Shown in pieces: positions 43,069-53,768 of a DNA stretch of 64,000 nt. The notes below the pieces were generated by a model. It was not told the DNA's origin, did not search any database, and was given only the letters and a program-made list of their open reading frames with translations. The stretch's first letter is position 1; every line of letters begins with the position of its first letter. This DNA comes from Prosopocoilus inquinatus (lineage: Eukaryota > Arthropoda > Insecta > Coleoptera > Lucanidae): contig CM069874.1 of assembly GCA_036172665.1 (NCBI GenBank), positions 53,736,707 through 53,800,706 on the forward strand, written 5' to 3'. The position numbers and the translations under genes are program-made.

Positions 43069-43181
43069 AAAAAAAATTTGTTGCAAATCGTTTTTGATTG
43101 TAGTGAAAACCTCGAGCAGCCTCTGTACTACTGCAATGTCAGGTCAAAAAGCGAGCGTAAGATGTCGATGTTTTATCTGTT
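43069..43181. mobile_element. 113-bp inverted hammerhead-repeat insertion
   Basis: A minus-strand fragment (43069-43128) joined directly to a plus-strand fragment (about 43129-43181), flanked by the 7-bp duplication CAGTAAC (43062-43068, 43182-43188). On the minus strand the fragment starts GTACAGAGGCTGC, i.e. at or within 3 nt of the predicted ribozyme cleavage position. The ribozyme core itself is absent. Confidence 0.7.
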
Positions 43182-43759
43182 CAGTAACGTCATACTTACT
43201 CGTGAAACGTCATCTATACTAATGACGTTTCACTTTAATCGGAAATCAACTAATTCGAGTTACAAATACGTCGGTGCAACAGCGTTTGTTTTAACATGAA
43301 TTATATTTTAATCAAATTTTAGCTGTCAGTCATCATATGTCAGTCGGTAACTTATCCAAAAGCGTTTATTAACGTATTGGCATGTACTGAAACATACAAA
43401 TTATGTCTTCTTCTGAAGAAAGAGATTCCTACGGTTGATCCTCGGATTCAGATTATACCAAGACCGAAAATTTCAAAAAAAAGACTAACCCATTATTGAT
43501 TTACGCTGATGTAGATTTTAAGATGCGTTAGAGATTTTCAAAAGAAGTGGTGCAAGAAACGAAAGCGAGGAACCTTACAGTGCTTATATTTTTTTCTTAG
43601 GGGCCCACTTAGCACTAAAATATGAAATAATGTTTCATCAAAATATCGACATTATGCTACTTTTACATGACAATTTTTTTTGTGGTGTGACTTCCGTTTT
43701 TATTTGCAGAGGAACGTAAACACCCCTTTGCTGAACCTAGGTTGAGAAACACTGCATTA

Positions 43760-44115
43760 GTGCTTACAACAAATAGAAATTTTCCAATATCAGCAATTAC
43801 TCAGTTACTGATTACTTTGCGATTTTTTGCTACTGAAAGTTTTCAGCAAGTTTTATCGGATCATATTAATATCTTCAGCACCAATTAACAGACACATGCG
43901 AAGGTTGTGGGCCTTCAGCGCAATAGGATATTTCCACGTGTTACAAAGCAAATTGATGCAAATTCCAGAGAATTTATATACTTATATGGCCCAGACACCA
44001 ATGGAAATTAAAATTATTAGTGTATTTAATCAAATACGACGATTTCCTAGAGTGATTGGCGCCAGCGACTGTACGCATGTGAAAATAATATCCGTAATAT
44101 TAGATCTGCGTTCTC
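43760..44115 (+). pseudogene. PIF/Harbinger transposase remnant
   Basis: Two frames combine. ITQLLITLRFFATESFQQV (43790-43850) is the block preceding the nuclease domain in HARBI1-like proteins. Then NRHMRRLWAFSAIG, and IKIISVFNQIRRFPRVIGAS followed by DCTHVKI (first catalytic Asp region, FPGVIGAIDGTH in relatives). A frameshift occurs near 43850, and later catalytic residues are missing. Sequences resembling Harbinger termini occur near 40026 and 44485 and might bound the parent element. Confidence 0.75.
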
Positions 44116-44273
44116 TATTTTCAATTTTTAAACGCACACAAAATAGAAACTGCCTCAAGTGACACATCTGAATACAAACGGACTAGATAAATGGCCAATC
44201 ATAATGCTAAACGTCACAGTTTTGATACTGTATTAGTGACGTTGCAAATCAATGCCCAATTTCTTCAGCTACG

Positions 44274-44359
44274 GATAAATTTATCTGCCAGGTGGTATCC
44301 TCGGAAACTATTATCGACACAATGGTTTCCAAGGATAATACCTTGCAGATAAATTTATC
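44274..44359. repeat. Small hairpin
   Basis: GATAAATTTATCTGCCAGGT pairs with CCTTGCAGATAAATTTATC, with a loop around CTATTATCGACACAATGG. Possibly a very short MITE. Confidence 0.6.
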
Positions 44360-44564
44360 AGGAGGTGAAGAAGTCGGACATAATTCGAATTAAAAATGCA
44401 TCGTCGGTGATGTTTTAATATGAATTAAATTTTAGTCACAGATTAACTAACACGGATTAAGGCATTTAATTTCAGATGTAGGTGCAACTCAGCCCAAAAG
44501 TTTTATGGTAATTGTATCTACAAATTTGAATTTAATTTGATGACGTACCGATATATAAAAATTC

Positions 44565-47500
44565 ACCGATGAGAAGTTAGCAATAAAATTCCAGCAATAA
44601 AATTATGAAATTTCAAAACGCTGCCACCGCTAAAATAACGATCACAGATCAATAATATTCAATCTATTACAAAGAGTATAATGTGTAGATTCCCCTCATA
44701 TGAAGAAACTGAAAAAATATTTGATATTAAGTTAACTATGACTATTTAAACCAGCATAAGTCATTATTCATATATCGCACCAAAACAATTGCTTTCACTG
44801 AAAATTTTCACGTAGTCATAAAGTAAACATACATGTCTATTTAATAATGCCTTCAGAAAGTTTTAGCCGGTTGATTTTAAGTAATTAGAAAATTAATTAA
44901 ATATGGCATTCCCAGCAATAAAATAATACTAACTTTGAACGTCCATATCTTTTAATGCAGTATTCGCATAAACATTCTGTTTGCAGAATATGAAAGCACG
45001 GATCGAAATATATCGTTTAAATTACCCTCTGAGTTTTAGCCGGCTGATTTGAAGTAATTACAAAGTAATAAGTTGTGGCATTTGCAAGAGTAAAACAATA
45101 TTAACTTTACATTGTCCCTTCTGAATCATTTTGTACTTAAAAAATCGAGATTTGTACAAACAGTAAATATTTCATGGATATTACGAAAAGTATTGATTTT
45201 ATAAGTACGAATTTAAACAGGTCCAAACCAAAAAGTAGAAGTAATTCTTGCAATTTTCGATCTGCTTATTCTAAATTAGGGTTATGGGAAATGTATTATG
45301 AAGAAATCAAAAACAATAACACAATATCTTAAGTAAAAAAGGCCTCGCACGGAAACGTGAAAAATCGTTTCAAATTTTCTTGTGCATGCAACAGGTAAGA
45401 ACACAAGAGCAAATTTTATTCTATTGAATATTTTTTTATAAACATAAATGAATAAGCTAACCATTCGGATGAGTTAACTGACAAATATCCATTAACTGCT
45501 TCAGATCTTTAGCAAAACTGAGAAAACCGGAAATCTTCTTTTTTTCTGAAGTATTAGGCCGAAGAGAATAATCTTTGGTAACCAAGAAACACATTTTGTA
45601 AATACTTATCGAATCCTACTAAAATTTTGTCTAGTTTGCCCAACAATTCCAAATTATGTTCTGGGCCAGAAAATGCGTCTTATAAAAATTCTTGTTATTA
45701 AAAGATTTTTACAAAACTCAGACAAAAACACCTTTTATAATAAACAAATAAACCAAAATTAATGTTTTCAACTACATACACAGTTTTCAAATGTTTTGTT
45801 CTTGAAACACAGCCATCTTAATGAATTTGTAAAAAATCAAAATATCTTCTTTATTTATTAATTTCCGATAAAAATGATAAGAATAATTTTAATTCAGAAT
45901 TTTATTCTCTATCGATTGGTCAAATAATATACAGCGTTCCATTTAAAAGAAAGTGTTCTATTCTCTTTATTTCGTTAACGCGATCTTCATTTTTTTTGTT
46001 TGTACGCATCGTTGCAATCAGCGCAAAAAATACTACCAGTTTGCTAATTTAACCGGATCTGTAACTTATATAATAATAATAAAAAAGTTAGCAATAGTGC
46101 CGAGTTATTTTTAAACAGTCTGTATAGGGTGATCAAAGTTTCCATTATACAGTGTGTGCCGGCGATTCTCAGTAATCGCGAATGATTAAAGCTTAAATAA
46201 AAATACTATGATGCACAAATAATATGTGGGAAGAAGAAAAATTTGCAAATAGAAAAGATGGTTGGAGATAGATGTCTAAAAATATCGATTCACGATTCGA
46301 ATAATGCCCTTCTGAATTAAAATAAATAAACCGGAAGTTTTAAAAAATTTTCAGCATTAAAAGTGTTATTTAACGAGGTATCACAAGGGGTACTTTGCTA
46401 CTTGAATTTTTAAAGTTGGGGTTGTTATAGCTTAGAGATGGGGGATTGAAAATTACACCCTCAAATGATGATTTAAAAATAAAAATCGACCTGAGAATTC
46501 TTCTTTTTCTTAACCATTTTATAGAATTTATCCGTTACTTTTGGGAAACACTGTATACATACAATAACTTCATAATTATTAAGGTACGAAATCGTTCAAA
46601 TTATCAACAATAATAAACCCACAATTAAGCGGCGATACCAAAAAAACAATTACGCATAGCGTTCTCATAATATGAAATATTAAGTATTTTTTGTTGTGAA
46701 ACGAAAGAATAGTAAATTCTAAATATAAAGTACTCTTTACTATTTAACCTCAGAACAAATAATAACAGAGTAATTGCGATATTTGTACTCATCATTAAAA
46801 AAAAAGTCATTAAAAATCTGCTACAATTCAGCTAAATTGCAACAGGGTTCTCTTAGCGATTTCGGCCCTGATTGAGGCCTCATCAGAAGAAGAACATATC
46901 GAGAATTCCACCGTAATCTGACGGATCCGGTCAGCTTAGGCATGGACAATGCTTAATTACTAATCTTAAGTAAAAGCAGTATAATTTTGCCAATTTGAAC
47001 GACTTCCTACCTTACATAATAACGAAGTTGTTGTGTGCGTATAACAAAAACTTTGAACACCCTGTGTACTCAATGCAAAGTTCAAACCTTGGCCATAATT
47101 CACAAAGCGCAATGTAAAGTTTTTTTTTATTGTTGCAAACGTCACAATTTATTAATTTCTAATTACTTCAAATCAACCGGCTAAAACTCAGGGGGTGGTT
47201 TAAACGATAGATTTCGATCCGTGCTTTCATATTCTGCAAACAGAATTTTTATGCAAGTGCGGAATGGAAAGTTATGAACTTTTGAAATTGGTACTGTTTC
47301 ATTGGTCTGAGTGTCAATTTTAATTAATTTCTAATTACTTCAAATCCAACCTGCTAGTTGCTTTCTGAAGGCATTATTAAATTGATATGTATGTTTACTT
47401 TGCAACTACGTGAAAATTTTCGGTGAAAGCAATTGTTTTGGTGCGATATATGGATAATGACTTATGCTGGTTTAAATAGTCATAGTTAACTTAATATCAA

Positions 47501-47656
47501 ATATTTTTTCAGTTTTTTCATATGAGGGGAATCTACACATTATACTCTTTGTAATAGATTAAATATTACTGATCTGTGATCGTTATTTTAGCGGTGGCAG
47601 CGTTTTGAAATTTCATAATTTTATTGCTGGAATTTTATTGCTAACTTCTCATCGGT
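44565..47656. mobile_element. Mutator-like element with ~560-bp terminal inverted repeats
   Basis: ACCGATGAGAAGTTAGC at the left, GCTAACTTCTCATCGGT at the right, flanked by the 9-bp duplication TAAAAATTC (44556-44564, 47657-47665). The arms can be followed for about 560 bp (44565-45112 and 47095-47656). Each contains two diverged tandem copies of a ~190-bp subrepeat marked by TTTTAGCCGG...GATTT.AAGTAATTA. Long inverted repeats plus a 9-bp duplication fit a non-autonomous Mutator-like element. No transposase is seen in the interior. Confidence 0.85.
46846..46896 (-). ncRNA. Hammerhead ribozyme motif, canonical core
   Basis: On the minus strand: core CTGATGA (complement of 46880-46886), helix II GGCC/GGCC with loop TCAATCAG, GAAA (complement of 46860-46863), then TCGCTA as a minimal helix III with cleavage predicted after A46854. 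GTTCTTCTT upstream pairs with AGAGAAC downstream with bulges (helix I). It lies in the interior of the Mutator-like element and is not obviously part of the other ribozyme families. Confidence 0.78.
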
Positions 47657-49092
47657 TAAAAATTCGTAGTGTTAACTAGTCCAATTATTTGATACAAGCG
47701 AGTATTGTATATGACGTGCATGTATTCTTTCATGAATTGAACTGTAATATGTACGCAATGCTAAGGATATATGCAGCTATTTAAATGTTCAAAATTAATA
47801 AAATAATTAGGAAAAGTATAAATATTGGGTATTATTGTTGGTGTGAAATAAAACAACTTCATAGATCATTTATTTATTGTCATGCCCGTGGGCTTGGAAA
47901 TGGATACATCAGTCAAAGTGAACGTGTGTCAGACGGACATAAATGTGGACGCTTTCCTCGACACTTTCCGTGATATGCAGTTGTCACCTTTCTCGGCTTT
48001 ACACTCATACAGTTCATAAGCCGAAAGTGTCGCTCGCGTTTTCTCGTTTACTCGGCATCATTATCATCGTTATCAACATCATTTTGTTTTTAAAGGTAAC
48101 AAACCAAAAAGGGCATATATTTCACAACTTCTTTTATACACAGCTGTATTTATAACATATCATATATATATATATGTATTATATATATTATATATATTTA
48201 ATTTGCGTACAAAATCTAACTATTGTTAGGATTACTTAATTAAGGGGTATAAAATCAACTTTGAACTGTATGTTGTATTACATACTCAAGTCAATCGAAG
48301 GAACGAACGAATGCAACATATATATACAGTAACAAATTTTAGGAATGCGCGCATAATTTTTATTTTATTTTTTTTTTGCTTTTATATCATTCAAATTTCT
48401 TATTTTGAAGCAAGGTATAATAATTCATCTACGAGATGTAAAAAATTCTTTGCAGTTCACACTTGATGTATGTTTCGCTTATACATATATGTAAGTACGC
48501 GTGTAGTAGATTAGTTGTTCAAAACAACCACTAGATGTCGCTTATTCCTAGGAATAAGTCTTTGAAATGCGAATTACAGATTCCAATGAAAAGAATTGAA
48601 CGCCTACCAATACGATAAGCGACAGTTATTAGGTGACCTTCCGTTGTGAGAGAAAAAAAAAAGGAAACACACATCAACTGTTTCCACTAGTTTGAATACA
48701 TAGCGGGAATGTTTCTCTAAAACAGCCAACATAATGATATATCACGTGCAATTCAACGATTAAGTTTGTCTCATTAAATCAATTAATTATACTTATATGT
48801 TACAATGAACGCTCATATACATTTTCTAATTCATTATATTATAATTTACATTGTTATTAACACGATCTAGTCACTGTTAATCTTTAAAGTTTCTTTGTCA
48901 AGTAAAAAAGCAGTTATCAATTCCAATTAAGCATATCTATTCAGAGAGGCTCAAAAAGATTTCTTTCCTACAAAATAACACTTTTGTACATTCAAAATTA
49001 AAGAGAAAACTATACTAAAAAAAAAGACAAGTATAAATTTACTTTCATACACACTTGATATAACTACGATGAAAGAAAGCATTGTTTCAATA
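47657..49092. other. Largely unique sequence upstream of tRNA-Gly
   Basis: Less repetitive than average. TATATA-rich runs occur near 48160-48200 and a small palindrome ATTCCTAGGAAT near 48545. A small ORF is listed separately. No repeat family copies found. Confidence 0.35.
47882..48019 (+). CDS. Possible small ORF, 45 codons, unrecognised
   Basis: ATG at 47882, TAA at 48017-48019. The frame has coding-like composition, with residues such as MDTSVKVNVCQTDINVDAF and LDTFRDMQLSPFSALHS, and lies in a GC-richer block. An in-frame stop lies 36 nt upstream, so the frame is self-contained. No signal peptide, membrane segment or known domain. Chance ORF or exon fragment are real alternatives. Confidence 0.2.
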   Translation: MPVGLEMDTSVKVNVCQTDINVDAFLDTFRDMQLSPFSALHSYSS

Positions 49093-49163
49093 GCATCGGT
49101 GGTTCAGTGGTAGAATGCTCGCCTGCCACGCGGGCGGCCCGGGTTCGATTCCCGGCCGATGCA
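49093..49163 (+). tRNA. tRNA-Gly (anticodon GCC)
   Basis: 71-nt cloverleaf without intron. Acceptor stem GCATCGG/CCGATGC with discriminator A (49163); D arm GTTC...GAAT with AGTGGTA loop; anticodon stem CTCGC/GCGGG with loop CTGCCAC and anticodon GCC at 49125-49127; T arm with GGTTCGATTCC. The internal A box (TGGTTCAGTGG) and B box (GGTTCGATTCC) are the RNA polymerase III promoter. A T7 terminator follows at 49168-49174. It decodes GGC/GGU glycine codons. Clearly a functional nuclear gene rather than a SINE, as there is no repeat tail. Confidence 0.98.
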
Positions 49164-49167
49164 AACA

Positions 49168-49174
49168 TTTTTTT
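49168..49174 (+). terminator. RNA polymerase III terminator of tRNA-Gly
   Basis: Seven T residues starting five bases after the discriminator base. Confidence 0.9.
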
Positions 49175-49203
49175 CTACTTTTATTTAATTATTAAAAAAT
49201 GTA

Positions 49204-49539
49204 ACGAGTGTTCAATAAAAAAATGTTCAAGAAGGCTGTAGCAGGCGTTTGTTGTCGTGAACGCATGTCGTGATTAACATCATTTGAATTTGACAACTTT
49301 GACAAGTTGACGGTTAACCTAACTAATAAAAGTCGAAAGCTGCTCCTGCATTTTTTTTCTAATATTTATACTTAATATAAATATTCGGGTAATAAACGTT
49401 TATTTGAAATGTCTTCTTTGAGTTAAAGTGAGGTTAGAAATGCAAGTGACGCTTCACGCTCGTCGTATGAAGAACCCTACGCTAGACGTTCAGAATAAAT
49501 TCATAGCTATCTAGACCGTTTTTTTAATTGAACACTCAT
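49204..49539. mobile_element. 336-bp TA-flanked MITE next to tRNA-Gly
   Basis: ACGAGTGTTCAATAAAAAAA at the left, TTTTTTTAATTGAACACTCAT at the right (20 bp shown by position 49520-49539), TA at 49202-49203 and 49540-49541. It begins 40 bp downstream of the tRNA gene, leaving the terminator intact. Confidence 0.7.
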
Positions 49540-49886
49540 TATAAAGTCTGAGTAAATACAAGGTCACTATGTTCACAGTATTAACTTTAATTCACGACCT
49601 AGAGTAGGCAACAAGTTTCTATAAGACAAAAATCGTAACAGAAATAATATATTTTCTCGTATTTTACATTACTTTCTCTTTCATTTTTCATTAACTTTCT
49701 TTTAAATGATTAACTGAAGTTCGTTTTGAACGTAATTCTTGTTTTCAAATAATGTATAATTAACCACCACTTGTTTCGAAATTAATTGAATTGTCAAAAG
49801 TAATACTCGAAAAAGTTTAGATTCTTGTGATTATTCTATTCGCGTTCGTGAATAAAATAGTGTATACACCTCAGGATAGAATGCTA

Positions 49887-50016
49887 CGGGCCGATATTTT
49901 AGTCAAGGATTAACTTTAAGCTTCACTTTATTCCGATGCCTGCGATTATTAAGACAATTTATTTCTATGGGATTAAAGGAAAGTTTAAAGTTAATCAGTG
50001 ACTGAAATACCGCCCC
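49887..50016. mobile_element. MITE, ~130 bp
   Basis: CGGGCCGATATTTTAGTCA and GTGACTGAAATACCGCCCC are imperfect inverted ends; the arms continue through GATTAACTTTAA. Flanked by TA or CTA/TAA, so the superfamily is uncertain. It abuts the next MITE with only 3 bp between. Confidence 0.7.
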
Positions 50017-50019
50017 TAA

Positions 50020-50165
50020 TGGCCAGTTGTACCAAGCGATTAAACCGAGCTTAAATTTAAGTATTGCTTACAATGTGACATTGGAATTTACATGACATTG
50101 TATACGTCATATTCTAAGTGGTGCTTAAAGTTAAGCTAATGTTAAATGTTTAGTGCAACTGGCCC
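50020..50165. mobile_element. 146-bp PIF/Harbinger-type MITE
   Basis: TGGCCAGTTGTACCAAGCG and AGTGCAACTGGCCC as inverted ends, TAA duplications at 50017-50019 and 50166-50168. Confidence 0.75.
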
Positions 50166-50339
50166 TAAATTTCGTTCAGGCTATAAATTACGCCTCACCT
50201 CTCCCTTGATGTACACTGAGAAAAATATTAAGGGTCATTATCCTTTAAAAAAAAAGGACTCAGCGTACTAAACTGACTTTTCTCAGTGCACTATTGCAAA
50301 ATTAAGAGTTTAGAAAGGTTTTCCTTTTACAGGGTGATT

Positions 50340-50806
50340 CATACCTTACAGCAATCATTGCTTACAGTCGTTTGAGTATTCTCTTTATTTTACTATACTG
50401 GCTATTTCAGACCATCCGTCTTACCTCTTTTTCTAGAAAATTAGTCGAAAACAAGTCGCAGAAAGTTACGGGAAAAAAAATTAATAACAAAAGGGTTCAC
50501 GGCGTATTTCATGGTGATATGATTATTTTTCAAGGTCAACCGGAAGTGCATGCTTTTGTTTGCTGTACAAAATAAATAATTCAAAATTCGTAAAAACTGC
50601 ATTTGTGTACTAGCGAATCTTTTGATCTGAATCTAGAAACCGGGCATGATACCAATATAATGTATTAATTTGATGTGCTTACTGCCGCCACTTTGGATGT
50701 TTGACACGATTTAGAAATATGGCAACTAAATTGGGACAGACGGAGTAATATTTTGACGCCGGCTATATGTGGGGTAATTATTGCCGTCATATTCGATAAC
50801 ACCCTG
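50340..50806. mobile_element. Possible TA-flanked element with CAGGGTG ends
   Basis: CAGGGTGATTCATACC and TTCGATAACACCCTG with TA outside (50338-50339, 50807-50808). The shared inverted repeat is only about 7-8 bp, so this is tentative. An internal frame (50372-50575) has no recognisable motif. Confidence 0.35.
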
Positions 50807-51007
50807 TATACTAATTAACTATAAATTTTTGACAACACGTAACGTCTATAATTAAATAAAAACTATCCGGATTTGATAGTTTAAATCTTTACAATTATAT
50901 TCGTCCCAAAGCACAGTGCGTCGAGCTGTGGACAAAAATCGAAAATGTAATATTTTTTTTAAAGGACAATAATTGAAATTAACCTCCGCCCACAATAAGT
51001 TTTATAT

Positions 51008-51051
51008 CCGTAGATACGTATTTCGGCAGCTAAGCTGCCATCTTCAGTACG
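51008..51051 (-). ncRNA. Hammerhead-like motif (PLE-A family)
   Basis: Minus strand: helix I CGTA/TACG, core CTGAAGA then one extra T, helix II GGCAGC/GCTGCC (loop TTA), GAAA, helix III AT(ACGT)AT, cleavage after TC. Best-preserved PLE-A copy. The extra T is a deviation from the consensus. Confidence 0.5.
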
Positions 51052-51275
51052 CTACCAACTTAAAAGCACTAAGAAAGATTTAAAACCACCTAATCACTCT
51101 GATAAAATCGTAAAAATGTTAAAGCTAACAACAACCTAATCATCCTAAAAGATATATATGTCTATAGACATATATATTTATATATAGATTAGGTTGTTGT
51201 TAGCTTTAACATTTTTATGATTTTATCAGAGTGATTAGGTGGTTTTAAATCTTTCTTAGTGCTTTTAAGTTGATA

Positions 51276-51319
51276 GCGTACTGAAGATGGCAGCTTAGCA
51301 GTCGAAATACGTATCTACG
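51276..51319 (+). ncRNA. Hammerhead-like motif (PLE-A family), damaged
   Basis: Core CTGAAGA at 51281-51287 and GAAA at 51304-51307, but helix II reads GGCAGC...GCAGTC and no longer pairs properly. Confidence 0.35.
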
Positions 51320-51407
51320 GATATAAAACTTATTATGGGCGGAGGTTAATTTCAATTATCTCTTAAACCACAGTCTCGTTTACTATTTTAGTTTTTAAAG
51401 GACAATA

Positions 51408-52274
51408 AGATATCAGTACTCACCAAATAATGTCTAAAAACTAAATAAAATTACTATTTCTTTGATTTCTCTGTTTTTTGTAACTATTTATGATATAGTT
51501 TTTGAAAGTTCAAGGACCGGTATGCCACAGTGGCATTTACGATTCTATGAATGTTACCTTACATAATCAACTGAAAAAAAAAATCTAAATAATTTTGACT
51601 ATTAATTCTAACAATGGAGTCTTCTATTACAGTTATGAATAATTTGAAACTAATTTGTGAGGATATTTTAACATTAAAACTGCATATGAAAATTATCTCA
51701 TTTCAAAAATTAAAAATAAAGTTTAATCGAATATTACAAAAATATGTAAAGAAACGTATCGAATATTTTTTTTAAATCTGATTCCTTCATCCATGCGTTT
51801 CACGAAAACAAGAAATTCTCCTGCTACTACCTGCTAATATGCTGGTAATTCAACGAAGAATTTGCAACGTTTCCCATATCACCAATAGACAAATTTTTAA
51901 CAAGTGAATTTCTTATCAAGGAAACATCAAAATCGATACGCAAAAGATACATTTAAAAAAATTTAAATACGTCAGAATATCTGGATAGTATAAACAGAGA
52001 ATTAAATCAAGCTTGTTCTTATTTTTACCTGAATTGTAGTAGATTTTGGAGGCAATGTTCTCGAAATCGAATTTTATTCACAATGCGTTACCATATTTTC
52101 TTAGAAAGGCAATTTAATTTAGAATAAAGTTTGTTGAGTTTGTTGAAGAAAGACCTGTGGAGCTTCCTATATCGAGTGGAGCTGAAGAACCATCTTTCAA
52201 AAAAATAAACAAAAAGGAAAGAGCATAATTACGTTCCTCTATTAAATCTCGAGGAAATATTGCCATTTATGAGT
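51408..52274. other. No recognisable gene
   Basis: AT-rich; broken frames with no recognisable motif. A transposase remnant cannot be excluded but I could not identify one. Confidence 0.35.
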
Positions 52275-52740
52275 GATCCGAGAACATAAGTTCGCTACTA
52301 AAACTGCTTACAGTTGAAATGAAATATAGGTATACATAATTACTATTCAAATAAAAACTTCAAAATATAATTTTTATCTAATGAAAATTTAACTTTTTTA
52401 ATTCTTAATTTATTTTCAACATCTAATCGATATCCAACGCTAATGATTTGTTAATGAAAATGTTTTAGCCTCTAGTGTTACTTATTTTTTTTAACTCGAC
52501 AAAATACGATTGAATGTCAAAAAAGGTAAGACATGCGTTTGCAAAAAATCAGCTAAAAATCATTAGCCTATATTCAACAGTTCCCAAGATATCGATTAAA
52601 TGTTGAAAATAAATTGAAGGATTAGTGGAGTTAAATTTTCATTAGATAACAATAATAATTGGATATTTTTTGCTTGAACTTTAGCAATTAATAAATTTTA
52701 GTTGTCAGAATTCCTTGTAGTGAACTTAACGTTCTCGGAT
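52275..52740. mobile_element. 466-bp fold-back element
   Basis: GATCCGAGAACATAAGTTCG at the left, GAACTTAACGTTCTCGGAT at the right. A second paired block is TGAAAATTTAACTT...TTTATTTTCAACAT with its inverse near 52590-52650. No clear target duplication. Confidence 0.7.
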
Positions 52741-53768
52741 TATTTGTAAATGTCAATACTTCATTGAAATTTAATAAATCTAATTATGCCTTTTCTTTTT
52801 TCTTCATTTTCTTTTCTTCGTCAGAAGTTGGATCATACTATAGCCATTTAGTTATGTCAAAACATATAGGAAGTTCCATTTAATTTTCTTATAAAATTTA
52901 AACTTTGAAGTTTCAATTGTTTCTATGCAAACGTACAACTGTACGCACCTTAAGTGCTATAATTTGACATTTCTGTGAGCCTTGTGGCATAAGGTCTTAA
53001 GGGTGAAGTTTGCGTGTAGTTTGTGCATTTTAGTTGCGCACGACTGTATATCAAAAATGTTACTTTTACTCATAGGGAATATTCTACACGATATTTATAA
53101 TTAGATAGGTAAATATTCGCCGCTGATTATGAATAAAATACTTCTACGTTTTAGCTCTTTAATTCAATGGAAGAGATGTAGTTTCGATTAAGGGCTGCAG
53201 TTGTAAGTTTGTAAGAGATCTATCGAAATTGGTATATTCCATTTAAAAAAGTATAAGTTTGGTAGATAACTCACTTACGGAACAAGCTGTACATGTGAAA
53301 ATAATTTTCCGATATAGAGCTAATTATTGACAATAACTTTTGTATAAGACATTTTCTTTTATAATTAATAGTTAATATGCTGTTGAAGAAATCAATACTA
53401 ATGACACACACTGTATATTCTAGTGATACTATTCTATTTTCAATTACTGCAACGGTTTATAATATATTTCCAAGACCAAAAAATAAGAGAAAGAAGAATT
53501 ATGATTTTTGTTCATTTACGCCTATTATTCGACGCACTGTGCAAAGCCAAGAAACGTTCGTTACAAAAGAATTTTACGAAAGCACACTTAATTCACACGG
53601 TGAATTGTGCTTTCCATGAAACAAGCTTGTATGAAAATTGCATACAAAAAAAAACACAACGGTAATCAATCAGTGGCTTACGAATTTCATTGCAACTCTA
53701 CAATCCTAACTTATGTCATTGAAAAAGAAAATCATAAAGAATAGTTGCTTGTTTTGCTTTTCTCTATA
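52741..53768. other. No recognisable gene
   Basis: Overlapping short frames at 53377-53665 lack motifs. AT-rich spacer. Confidence 0.35.

Larger units (their letters stand above)
50972..51391. mobile_element. 420-bp inverted pair of PLE-A terminal repeats with 16-bp target duplication
   Basis: Flanked by a perfect TTTTTAAAGGACAATA (50956-50971 and 51392-51407). The insert is a near-perfect palindrome centred at about 51175 in TGTCTATAGACA. Both arms carry the PLE-A terminal repeat with a hammerhead-like motif. Only the right end carries the ~35-nt CAGTCTCGTTTACTATTTTA tail; in the full PLE-A at 24878 the same tail is also on one end only. No coding sequence: a minimal PLE derivative. Confidence 0.88.

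Noticed and set aside
50372..50575. Plus-strand ORF inside a possible CAGGGTG element
   Set aside because: No transposase motif, and the element itself is tentative.
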